From Anaerolineae bacterium (lineage in GTDB: Bacteria; Chloroflexota; Anaerolineae; Aggregatilineales; Phototrophicaceae): a DNA stretch of 64,000 nt. Shown here piece by piece: positions 9,081-16,703 of this stretch. Numbering within the stretch: position 1 is the first letter of the stretch; each line of letters opens with the position of its first letter. The translations under genes and the position numbers were made by a program. Below the pieces are notes generated by a model that was not told the DNA's origin, did not search any database, and worked only from the letters and a program-made list of their open reading frames with translations. The DNA is taken from the NCBI GenBank assembly GCA_017303635.1, contig JAFLCG010000011.1, positions 62,001 to 126,000 of the forward strand. Direction: 5' to 3'.

Positions 9081-10658
9081 TTATCGCGGTGTCAATCCGT
9101 GAAGCTCATAGGCATAGGCCGGGGTCTTGCGCCCGCGAATTTTCATTTCGCCCAGCGGCTTCACCTGGGCCAGATCGCCCAGGCGCCGCACAATGGCATC
9201 TTCGATCCAGATTTTCCCCGGTGGGGCGGCTTCCTGCAGGCGCTTGGCTACGTTGACGACATCGCCGATGGCGGTGTAATTCATGGCGCGGTTGTTGCCG
9301 ATGTAACCGACCACCGCTTCACCGACGTGTACGCCAATGCTGTACGAGAGTTCATCACCCCGGCGGGCGCGCATCTCTTCTCCCGCCCGCATGAGTGCCA
9401 GCGCTGCATCGGTGGCCCGATGGACATGGTCATCCTGTGCTTTGGGTGCATTGAAGATGGCCATCAAGCCGTCACCGAAGAATTTGTCCAGCGTGCCATC
9501 CCATGCCAGGATGACTTCAGCCGCCAGACTCAGATAGTCATTGAGCATTTCAATGACTTTTTCTGGCGGTGCGTTTTCGCTCCACGAGGTGTAGCCGCGT
9601 ATATCCGCGAACAGAATGCTTACTTCCTGCCGACCACCCCCCGGCTGGACGTCATCGGGGTTGGCGAGGATGCGGTCTACCACCGACGGGGCGACGAAAC
9701 GCTCAAAGGTACCGCGCATCTGCTGCGTTTCGGCATCCTTGGTCTGCCGCAGGCGCTCGAAGTTGCGGGCGTTCTCGATGGCGATAGCGGCATAGTCGCT
9801 GAGGGTTGCCAGCAGCGCGCCATCATGGCGGGTGAAGGCGTGGGATTCTGGCGATGTGGCGGTCACGCCCAGCACACCAGTAACCTGACCGCGGAATGAC
9901 ATCGGTGTATAGGCAATCGAATGCAGGCGGTTGCGTGAATTGGCGAGGTCTTCGGGCCGGAGGACAACCGGCTTGCCTTCCTGAATGACTCGGGCGGCAA
10001 AGGGATCGTCGGCTTCAATATCGGCTGGGCGGGCGCGTCCACTGTTCAGTCGGCGCTGCGCGCGGCAGACCAGTTGATTACCGGTCGTCAGATAGATATA
10101 GCCTTCTTCTGCCTGGGTGACTTGCACCGCGGCATCGACGATGCGCGGCAGCAGTTCATTCATATTGGCGAGTTCAGTCACGCTCTTGCCGACGCTGTAC
10201 AGCACATTCATTTCCTGCAAGCGCCGTTGTAAATCGCGGTTGGCTTGCAGAATGCGTTCGGTCAGCGCTTCTTTTTCCTTGACCAGGCGCACTTCAGTCA
10301 GGGCGCGTTCGATGGCCCCCAGCATTTCTTCCGGGGTAAACGGCTTCTTCACATAGTCACGCACACCCATGCGATAGACTTCAATGGCGATTTCTTCTGA
10401 GCCGTGGAAAGTCATCAGGATGACAGGAATGGCGGCATTGGCCCGCTTCAGACCATTCAGCACATCGAAGCCGTTCATGCGCGGCATCTGGAGATCAAGC
10501 AGAATCAGATCCGGATTCTGCGTCAGGGCCATTTCGAGTCCCTCACGCCCATCTCGGGCTTGCAGCGCCTGAAATCCATTCGGCTGGAGGATGTACTCCA
10601 GGATGAATTCTCGCATTTCCTGCCCATCATCCACAATGAGAATGCGTTCGTCAGCCAA
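9081..10658 (-). CDS. Receiver-GAF-adenylate cyclase
   Basis: A 525-residue cytosolic signalling enzyme. Domains: receiver (about 1-122, acidic pair D10/D11, phosphoacceptor D55 in LILLDLQMP, lysine in VKKPF), a coiled coil (~125-150), GAF (~150-300), and a class III cyclase domain (~335-525). The cyclase has both metal aspartates (FADIRGY, FFGDG), the adenine-selecting lysine (LDKFFGDG), a threonine in YTAIGD, and the transition-state N and R in VNVAKRL, so it should make cAMP. The start is TTG with GAGG upstream. It is co-transcribed with the STAS-like gene and is divergent from lepB. A similar receiver-cyclase lies in the BMC locus. Confidence 0.9.
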   Translation of the reverse strand: MADERILIVDDGQEMREFILEYILQPNGFQALQARDGREGLEMALTQNPDLILLDLQMPRMNGFDVLNGLKRANAAIPVILMTFHGSEEIAIEVYRMGVRDYVKKPFTPEEMLGAIERALTEVRLVKEKEALTERILQANRDLQRRLQEMNVLYSVGKSVTELANMNELLPRIVDAAVQVTQAEEGYIYLTTGNQLVCRAQRRLNSGRARPADIEADDPFAARVIQEGKPVVLRPEDLANSRNRLHSIAYTPMSFRGQVTGVLGVTATSPESHAFTRHDGALLATLSDYAAIAIENARNFERLRQTKDAETQQMRGTFERFVAPSVVDRILANPDDVQPGGGRQEVSILFADIRGYTSWSENAPPEKVIEMLNDYLSLAAEVILAWDGTLDKFFGDGLMAIFNAPKAQDDHVHRATDAALALMRAGEEMRARRGDELSYSIGVHVGEAVVGYIGNNRAMNYTAIGDVVNVAKRLQEAAPPGKIWIEDAIVRRLGDLAQVKPLGEMKIRGRKTPAYAYELHGLTPR

Positions 10659-10852
10659 GACTGTGCCTCGCTACAGTTCATCGTGACTGCTTAAGCCACG
10701 CTGTCGATTGCTGAATAGTTATGCACTATTGTAACATGCCCTACTGATCGCGCTGCAAAACGAAGGCTAAAGATCGGCTATACCGACGCTCAATTCGGTG
10801 AATTGGATAGTCATTTCATGAGAATTACTCAGCGCTGCCTGACCGCCGATTG

Positions 10853-10879
10853 TTGAACCATGCGCCTTCAGCATATAAT
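10853..10879 (+). promoter_or_regulatory. Candidate promoter for lepB
   Basis: A perfect TATAAT at 10874-10879 lies about 40 bases before the lepB GTG. TTGAAC at 10853-10858 (15-base spacer) or TTGTTG at 10850-10855 (18-base spacer) could be the -35. It sits in the 259-base divergent gap between the cyclase and lepB. Confidence 0.5.
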
Positions 10880-10917
10880 CGACTGTATATTGGCTATCTA
10901 TCCAATAAGAGTACATT

Positions 10918-11520
10918 GTGGAACAAGTCGCACCATCGAATAACCTTCCTCGCCCCCACTTACGAGCGCGTGGCTGGGGCCGTGAGATCCGTGAAACGCT
11001 GCTGCTCATCGCGGCGATCTACGCACTGGTCAATCTGGCAACCGTCCGTTTTATTGTCGATGGCCCCAGTATGCAGCCGAACTTCCATACGGATGAGGTC
11101 ATCGTCGTCAGCCGTCTGAACTATATGTTCGGTGATCCGCAACGAGGGGATGTGGCCGTCTTTAACCCGCCTAACCAAAGCGCAGACGAACCCCCCTATA
11201 TCAAGCGGGTGATTGGGGTGCCAGGGGATACCATCGAAATTCGTGACCAGCGCGTCTTTGTCAATGGCGTCCAAATGGAAGAACCCTACATTAACGAAGC
11301 CTGTCGTGCGGATCGCTGCCCGGACAAGATCTGGTCGCTGGGAGCGAATGAATACTTCATGATGGGCGATAACCGCAACCACAGCCAGGATTCGCGGGCA
11401 TTTAGCACGCCGGTCACGCGGGATCGCATCATCGGCGAGGCGCTGGTCCGCTACTGGCCGCCTACAGCCTGGGGGATTGTGAGCCGTATACGTTATCCCG
11501 AAGGAGTCAACCCGCCGTAA
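10918..11520 (+). CDS. lepB: Signal peptidase I
   Basis: Membrane-bound serine protease that removes signal peptides from exported proteins. One N-terminal membrane segment (ETLLLIAAIYALVNLATV, about residues 25-43) precedes the catalytic region. The nucleophile S51 is in GPSMQP, the general-base K96 in YIKRVIGVPGD, and the box GDNRNHSQDSR follows near residue 155. The 200-residue length is typical. The start is GTG at 10918, with a TATAAT promoter upstream. It precedes the zinc-ribbon and BMC genes on the same strand, with 54 bases between lepB and the next gene, so read-through is possible. Confidence 0.95.
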   Translation: MEQVAPSNNLPRPHLRARGWGREIRETLLLIAAIYALVNLATVRFIVDGPSMQPNFHTDEVIVVSRLNYMFGDPQRGDVAVFNPPNQSADEPPYIKRVIGVPGDTIEIRDQRVFVNGVQMEEPYINEACRADRCPDKIWSLGANEYFMMGDNRNHSQDSRAFSTPVTRDRIIGEALVRYWPPTAWGIVSRIRYPEGVNPP

Positions 11521-11574
11521 TCAGGATGCACGCAGCTGTCTTGTCACCATTTTGGTACCCGAGGAGTAGTCATC

Positions 11575-11859
11575 ATGGCCCATCCGTATCCCTGTCCGGT
11601 CTGTCAGATCGGTCAATGCCGACCGAGTAAGACAACTTACCTGCGGTTGATGGATGGTGAACGCCTGCTGAGTGCGCCCGCCATGCTGACTTACATCTGC
11701 GATGTTTGCAATTATCGGGAATTTGACCCGACGGCTGTAGCCCGCGTAGAAGCCCTGCTGGGTGAAGAGGCTACATCCACTGATGGACAGCGCGGGTTCA
11801 ACAGGTTATTATCCCTTGATAACCGTGAGCCAGCCCGTACTCGGAGAGCTAAACCGTGA
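11575..11859 (+). CDS. YgiT-type zinc-ribbon small protein
   Basis: A 94-residue protein with two CxxC pairs (CPVC at residues 6-9 and CDVC near residues 43-46) spaced as in MqsA/YgiT-type zinc ribbons. No helix-turn-helix domain follows. GAGGAG precedes the ATG. The stop overlaps the GTG of the first BMC shell gene by four bases (GTGA), so the two are translationally coupled. This makes it the first gene of the BMC unit or a regulator carried with it. It has no recognised role in known BMC loci. Confidence 0.75.
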   Translation: MAHPYPCPVCQIGQCRPSKTTYLRLMDGERLLSAPAMLTYICDVCNYREFDPTAVARVEALLGEEATSTDGQRGFNRLLSLDNREPARTRRAKP

Positions 11860-12494
11860 GCGTTGATCTTCGCAGCTATGTATTTCTCGATAGTCTTCAA
11901 CCGCAGCACGCTGCTTTTATGGGGACAATTGCCAAAGGCTTTCTACCGCTGCCGAACGATGCCTCCCTGTGGATTGAAATCTCACCCGGGATTGAAGTCA
12001 ACCGCATTACGGATGTCGCCCTGAAGGCGACCAGCGTCACACCCGGCATTCAGATTGTCGAACGTCTTTACGGGTTGCTTGAAGTCCATTCTTCCAGCCA
12101 GGCGGAAACGCGGGCAGCGGGCGAGGCGGTTCTGGAAGCCCTGGGCGTGCAGGAGTCGAACCGCATCAAGCCGAGGATCATCTCCAGCCAGATCATTCGC
12201 AACATTTCTGCCCATCAGACCCAATTGATTAACCGTGTGCGTCATGGGCAGATGATCCTTGCCGGGCAGACCATGTATGTGCTGGAGGTCGAACCGGCTG
12301 GTTACGCGGCGCTGGCTGCCAACGAGGCGGAAAAGGCTGCCAATGTGAACATCCTGGAAGTGGTGGCTTTTGGGAGCTTTGGGCGTGTCTACCTCGGTGG
12401 TGATGAACAGGACATCATGGCTGGTTATGGCGCTGCCATCGCGGCTATTGAAGGCGTGAACGGGCGCGAAATCGGCGGCGGTCGTAAAGAGTAG
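11856..12494 (+). CDS. BMC shell protein, tandem-domain trimer (EutL-like, probably permuted)
   Basis: A 212-residue protein made of two BMC domains (about 1-103 and 110-205), expected to form pseudo-hexameric trimers in a microcompartment shell. The pattern VTDVALKATSV...VERLYGLLEV...AGEAVLEALG resembles the permuted EutL-type order. The second half ends in a canonical DIMAGYGAAIAAIEGVNG segment. It lacks a signal peptide, as expected for a cytosolic shell. The start is GTG, overlapping the zinc-ribbon stop. It is followed 29 bases later by the pentamer gene. Class III trimers of this type often form gated pores. Its exact subtype is uncertain. Confidence 0.85.
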   Translation: MSVDLRSYVFLDSLQPQHAAFMGTIAKGFLPLPNDASLWIEISPGIEVNRITDVALKATSVTPGIQIVERLYGLLEVHSSSQAETRAAGEAVLEALGVQESNRIKPRIISSQIIRNISAHQTQLINRVRHGQMILAGQTMYVLEVEPAGYAALAANEAEKAANVNILEVVAFGSFGRVYLGGDEQDIMAGYGAAIAAIEGVNGREIGGGRKE

Positions 12495-12523
12495 CAGCGT
12501 TCAGCCTTATATCAGGATATTTC

Positions 12524-12823
12524 ATGGTCATCGCTGAAGTGGTTGGGACCGTTGTTGCATCGCAAAAGACCCCTCAAATGCAAGGTCTGTCGCTGCGGAT
12601 TGTGCGCCGGGTTTCCCCGGCGCTGACCCCGGCGGATGCCTATCAGGTTGCGGTGGATGTGGTCGGTGCACGAGAGGGTGACTACGTTTTACTGACCTCT
12701 GGTAGTGCAGCCCGCCAGACCCACCTGACGGATGGTGCACCCGTAGATGCGGTGGTGATGGCGATCATTGACGCCTGGCAGGTGGATGATCAAGTCCGCT
12801 ATGACCGGGGCGACCGCGTCTGA
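12524..12823 (+). CDS. BMC vertex protein, EutN/CcmL family pentamer
   Basis: A 99-residue single-domain protein typical of the pentamers that cap shell vertices. Visible family features are the N-terminal strand IAEVVGTVVAS, the central AVDVVGAREGDYVLLTSGSAAR (VDxVGAxxGD.V....GS.AR), and the C-terminal VDAVVMAIID. CAGGA lies upstream of the ATG. It directly follows the tandem shell gene, and the two make the front half of the BMC locus. Confidence 0.93.
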   Translation: MVIAEVVGTVVASQKTPQMQGLSLRIVRRVSPALTPADAYQVAVDVVGAREGDYVLLTSGSAARQTHLTDGAPVDAVVMAIIDAWQVDDQVRYDRGDRV

Positions 12824-12859
12824 AGTTCCTGTATCTCCACACATTGGTAACCCAAAAAA

Positions 12860-12930
12860 TGTTATACTGTAATCATCGGATAGATTCGGTATCCGTGTTC
12901 ATTTTTTTATGAACGGCTCGATCTGTTCAT
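12860..12930 (+). promoter_or_regulatory. Candidate internal promoter and GTTCAT repeat sites before the signalling cassette
   Basis: In the 126-base gap between the pentamer and receiver genes, TGTTATACT gives an extended -10 (TATACT at 12863-12868). Downstream of it are three GTTCAT half-sites: an inverted pair at 12897-12902 and 12909-12914 separated by six T residues, and a direct copy at 12925-12930. This looks like a separate transcription start with an operator or leader hairpin for the receiver-cyclase-kinase genes. Confidence 0.45.
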
Positions 12931-12949
12931 TACATTGGTCTGTGTAAAG

Positions 12950-13324
12950 ATGTCCAACGGACGCATACTGCTGGTGGAAGATAATTCAGATAACCTGATG
13001 CTGGTGCAGGACTTTATTGAGGCGCTTGGCTACCAGGTGATGATCGCACCGGATGGTCAAGCCGGTGTGCAGTTCGCAACCAGCGAAAAGCCGGATCTTA
13101 TCCTGCTGGATATGTCGCTGCCTGTGATGGACGGTTGGCACGCTGCCCGCCAGATCAAAGACAATGCGACGACTTCTACCATACCTATCATCGCCTTGAC
13201 TGCCCATGCCATGCTCGGTGACCGCGAGCGTGCGCTGGAAGCAGGTTGCGATGACTATCTCTCCAAACCGATTGACTTTGTTGCGCTGCGCCAGAAGATT
13301 ACCGCCCTGCTGCGGGTAAGGTGA
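12950..13324 (+). CDS. Stand-alone receiver (response regulator)
   Basis: A CheY-like single-domain protein of about 124 residues. The acidic pocket is E10/D11 (VEDNSDN), the phosphoacceptor is D54 (LILLDMSLP), and the conserved T/K are in ALTAHAM and LSKPID. There is no output domain, so it acts by protein contact or as a phosphorelay intermediate. The ATG at 12950 gives the usual N-terminus; a TTG at 12935 in the same frame is less likely. The stop overlaps the GTG of the receiver-cyclase gene. It lies inside the BMC locus, between the pentamer and aldehyde dehydrogenase genes. Confidence 0.9.
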   Translation: MSNGRILLVEDNSDNLMLVQDFIEALGYQVMIAPDGQAGVQFATSEKPDLILLDMSLPVMDGWHAARQIKDNATTSTIPIIALTAHAMLGDRERALEAGCDDYLSKPIDFVALRQKITALLRVR

Positions 13325-14367
13325 TCCCTGTGAAAGTGCTGATCGCCGACGACAATCCCAATAGCCGCCAATTGGTTCGCGATATTCTGGAAAGCGTCGG
13401 TTATGAGCCGCTTTTGGCGGTCGATGGCCCGGAAGCCCTGCGCATGACGCGGGAATCCCGGCCTGACTTGCTCATTCTGGATGTGAATATGCCGGGTATG
13501 AGCGGGTTTGAAGTCTGCTCGATCCTGAAGTCCGACCCGGAATACTCCGCGATCCCGGTGTTGATCCTGACTGCGCTAACCGATGTCGAAAACCGCGTGA
13601 CCGGGTTAGGTCTTGGCGCGGACGATTACCTGACCAAGCCTTTCAGCCCGCGCGAACTGACTGCCCGTATTGATGCGCGCCTGCGGAACAAAGTCGAGAC
13701 CGATACCCTGCGCAAGACCCAGGAAACGCTACGGCAGACCTTCGAGCGGTATGTGTCCCCCCGGGTGGTCGAAAAACTCTTACAGGAACCCGATCAGGTA
13801 CGGCTGGGCGGGCAGTTGCAGGAAGTCACAGTTCTCTTTTGTGACCTGGAAGGCTTCACCGCCTATTCCGAACGTTCCTCGCCGGAAAACGTGCTGACCA
13901 CGCTCAATCAATACCTGGCCGTGATCGTCAGTGTCATTCAAAGTTATGCCGGTACAGTCAATAAATTCATCGGTGATGGGGTGATGGCGCTCTACAATAC
14001 GCCGCTCTCCCAGAACGACCATGCCTTGCGAGCGGTGCGAACGGCCCTACAGATCCGCGAAAGTTTGCACGAGTTTGCTGAACAACTGGAAGCAGAGCAG
14101 CGGATGCTCATCAACGTAGGCATTCACACCGGGCAAGCCGTCGTGGGCAATATTGGAACACCGCAGATGATGGAGTTCACGGCCATTGGGGATGCGGTCA
14201 ACCTGGCTGCACGCTTGCAGGGCTTGGCTGTGGGTGGGCGCATATTGATCTCGGAAGCTACGTGGAAGCTGGTAAGCACGAATCTGCTGGCGAATCCGAT
14301 GGGGCCACAAACGGTCAAGAACCGGCGCGAACCCGTCATGGTCTACGAAGTCCTGAACACGCGTTAA
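13321..14367 (+). CDS. Receiver-adenylate cyclase response regulator
   Basis: A 348-residue cytosolic protein. The receiver (about 1-120) has D10/D11, phosphoacceptor D54 (LLILDVNMP) and K in LTKPFS. A helical linker (~125-155) leads to a class III cyclase domain (~160-345). All catalytic positions look intact: metal aspartates in FCDLEGF and FIGDG, lysine in VNKFIGDG, threonine in FTAIGD, and N and R in VNLAARL. This predicts phosphorylation-controlled cAMP synthesis. The GTG start overlaps the previous stop by four bases. It resembles the cyclase at 9.1-10.7 kb but lacks the GAF domain. Finding it among BMC shell genes is unusual. Confidence 0.92.
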   Translation: MIPVKVLIADDNPNSRQLVRDILESVGYEPLLAVDGPEALRMTRESRPDLLILDVNMPGMSGFEVCSILKSDPEYSAIPVLILTALTDVENRVTGLGLGADDYLTKPFSPRELTARIDARLRNKVETDTLRKTQETLRQTFERYVSPRVVEKLLQEPDQVRLGGQLQEVTVLFCDLEGFTAYSERSSPENVLTTLNQYLAVIVSVIQSYAGTVNKFIGDGVMALYNTPLSQNDHALRAVRTALQIRESLHEFAEQLEAEQRMLINVGIHTGQAVVGNIGTPQMMEFTAIGDAVNLAARLQGLAVGGRILISEATWKLVSTNLLANPMGPQTVKNRREPVMVYEVLNTR

Positions 14368-14383
14368 TTTCAGAAAGGCCGTT

Positions 14384-15148
14384 ATGTCTGCTGGACGTAA
14401 GCGGGGGAGCACCACCGGTGCCACTGGACCATTGCTGGGTGGTTCCGTCGAGGATATCAATAGCACCATCTGGTTGCTGGGTCATGATCTCAAAAGTCCA
14501 GTGTCGATCATCATCAGCGCCATGGAAGCGCTGGTTACCCTGTATGAAGATGATGAACGCATGGCGGAAATTATGCCGCTTGTGCGTGGCTCGCTGGCGG
14601 CTGCCAACCGTGAGCATAACATGATTAGCGATATGCTCGATCTGGCGCGCTTTGAAATTGGTCAGGGGCAGGTGAATCACAGTCGTCTGTCGATAACGGC
14701 GCTCCTGCAGGAAACCCTGGGCCTGGAAGAATACAATCTGAAATCCAAGCAGCTGCGCCTGACTGTTGAAATGCCGACTGATGATCCCCTGGAGACAGAA
14801 GTGGACTCCGAGTTATTTATTCGGAGCGTCAGTGCCATGGTCGATAATGTCTTGAAGTTCACCGTCAAGGATGATCGATTGACGATCCGCGCTGGTCGTC
14901 TGGATGGTTACATCGTGGTAGAATTCGCCGATACGGGTCGCCCTATTTCTGCGGGCTATGAAACGGCCATTCTGGAACGTGCGCCGCAGTGGACTAGCCG
15001 CCAGGCGGGCAGCCGGACGAGTGTAGGCATGGGCTTACCGTTCGTCCGCGCCGTTGCGGAGGCACATGGGGGCGACTTTCATTGCCACTCGGATGCCGCT
15101 AATGGCCTGACCTTCATGGTTTTACGTCTGCCTGTCAAGGAAGGCTAA
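14384..15148 (+). CDS. Soluble histidine kinase without a sensor domain
   Basis: A 254-residue kinase with only about 25 residues before the dimerisation helix. The phosphoacceptor histidine is in LLGHDLKSPVS (about residue 34). The ATPase lobe shows an N box (MVDNVLKFT), a G1-like FADTGRP and a G2 GMGLPFVRAVAEAHGG. No membrane segment, PAS or GAF domain is present, so the input must come from another protein or from direct contact. An AGAAAGG site precedes the ATG. It sits 17 bases after the receiver-cyclase gene and probably phosphorylates the two receivers encoded just upstream. Confidence 0.88.
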   Translation: MSAGRKRGSTTGATGPLLGGSVEDINSTIWLLGHDLKSPVSIIISAMEALVTLYEDDERMAEIMPLVRGSLAAANREHNMISDMLDLARFEIGQGQVNHSRLSITALLQETLGLEEYNLKSKQLRLTVEMPTDDPLETEVDSELFIRSVSAMVDNVLKFTVKDDRLTIRAGRLDGYIVVEFADTGRPISAGYETAILERAPQWTSRQAGSRTSVGMGLPFVRAVAEAHGGDFHCHSDAANGLTFMVLRLPVKEG

Positions 15149-15236
15149 AGCCGAAAGGTTCCAGAGCGCGGTATCAATCGGATCGTGCGAGGGCGTGTTG
15201 AGATACGACCCTGGCATTCCCAAGAGGATATGACGC

Positions 15237-16703
15237 ATGGCGGAGCCTACCGCGCTGAACGACTCGCAGATTGACGGCATCATCCAGCGCGTGATGCATG
15301 AACTGAATGATACTAATCCGGCCCCAATTCACCGGCCTGCGCGCGCTTCAGCCTCTATTCAGGTGAATCCCGGTGCGGGGGATGGCATCTTCCACGATCC
15401 GGATAGCGCTGTGCAGGCGGCCCAGTTGGCCTGGGAACAGCTTTCGGATCTGCCGTTGGAAATCCGCCGCAAAGCGGTTGACAACATGCGGGCCACAGCG
15501 CGTGAACATGCGCTCACGCTGGCGCAGTTCGCCCGTGAAGAAACTGACATGGGCCGCACCGAAGACAAACTCCAGAAAAATCTGCTGGTCGCCAACAAAA
15601 CTCCCGGCCCGGAGTTCCTGACCTCCCAGGCCAACACGGGTGATGACGGCCTGATGCTGACCGAATACGCGCCCTACGGGGTCATCGCCTCGATCACGCC
15701 GACCACTAATCCCACCAGTACCATCATCAACAATAGTATCAGTATGGTCAGTGCGGGCAATGCGGTTGTTTTTAACGCCCATCCCAATGCTACCAAGTGC
15801 AGCCTCTATACCATTCAACTGCTCAATCAGGCCATTCAGCAGGCGGGCGGCCCCCCCAATCTATTGACGGGCATCTCGCAACCAACTATCGAGTCTGCCC
15901 AGGCCTTGATGACTCATAAGAAAGTGCGCCTCTTGGTGGTGACCGGCGGCATCGGCGTCGTCCGGCAGGCCATGCAAAGTGGCAAACGGGCGGTCTGTGC
16001 TGGGCCGGGTAATCCCCCGGTGGTGGTGGATGAAACCGCTGATCTGGAACAGGCCGGTCGCGATGTCGTGCGCGGCGGCAGTTTTGATAACAACCTGGTC
16101 TGTACGACTGAAAAAACCTGCATTGTTGTCGAATCCGCGATGAATGGCCTGATCGACTCTATGACCCGGCATGGCGGGGTGTTGATTAGTTCCTGGCAGC
16201 TCCGCCGCTTGATGAAATCGATCTTTGCTGAAGATCGTGGGCCGGGCAAACCCGGTGTCATGAATAAGGAATTCATCGGGCAGAACGCCAGCGTGCTGCT
16301 CAAAGAGATTGGTATCAACGTTGGGCCGGAAGTCCGGCAGATTGTGGCGGTCGTTGAGCCGGATCACCAACTGGTCTGGTCAGAACAGATGATGCCGATC
16401 ATGCCTGTGGTGCCTATGCCGGATGTCTACAGTGCCATTGATCTGGCGGTCGAGTCTGAACACGGATTCCGCCATACGGCGGTGATGCACAGCAAACACA
16501 TCGACCACATGACCCATATGGCCCGCGCGATGGACTGCTCCATCTTCGTCAAGAATGGCTCTTGTCTGGCAGGCCTGGGCTTTGGTGGGGAAGGCTATAC
16601 CTCCTTCACCATCGCCAGCCCAACTGGCGAAGGACTGACCACCTGCCGCAGCTTCAGCCGCATTCGTCGCTGTACCTTGAAGGATGGGTTCCGCATTGTC
16701 TGA
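15237..16703 (+). CDS. CoA-acylating aldehyde dehydrogenase, BMC-targeted (EutE/PduP-like)
   Basis: A 488-residue enzyme expected to oxidise an aldehyde to its acyl-CoA with NAD+ inside a microcompartment. The N-terminus carries an amphipathic helix (about residues 7-25, LNDSQIDGIIQRVMHELND) followed by a P/A-rich linker, the classic encapsulation peptide design of EutE and PduP. The catalytic cysteine is C289 in FDNNLVCTTEK, matching the FDNNxxC motif of the acylating subfamily. AGAGGA lies upstream of the ATG. The last 20 bases overlap the following shell gene. The substrate cannot be read from the sequence, because no signature enzyme is adjacent. Confidence 0.93.
   Translation: MAEPTALNDSQIDGIIQRVMHELNDTNPAPIHRPARASASIQVNPGAGDGIFHDPDSAVQAAQLAWEQLSDLPLEIRRKAVDNMRATAREHALTLAQFAREETDMGRTEDKLQKNLLVANKTPGPEFLTSQANTGDDGLMLTEYAPYGVIASITPTTNPTSTIINNSISMVSAGNAVVFNAHPNATKCSLYTIQLLNQAIQQAGGPPNLLTGISQPTIESAQALMTHKKVRLLVVTGGIGVVRQAMQSGKRAVCAGPGNPPVVVDETADLEQAGRDVVRGGSFDNNLVCTTEKTCIVVESAMNGLIDSMTRHGGVLISSWQLRRLMKSIFAEDRGPGKPGVMNKEFIGQNASVLLKEIGINVGPEVRQIVAVVEPDHQLVWSEQMMPIMPVVPMPDVYSAIDLAVESEHGFRHTAVMHSKHIDHMTHMARAMDCSIFVKNGSCLAGLGFGGEGYTSFTIASPTGEGLTTCRSFSRIRRCTLKDGFRIV

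Noticed and set aside
9030..9899. 289-codon plus-strand open frame opposite the receiver-GAF-cyclase
   Set aside because: It overlaps the catalytic cyclase domain and has no domain of its own.
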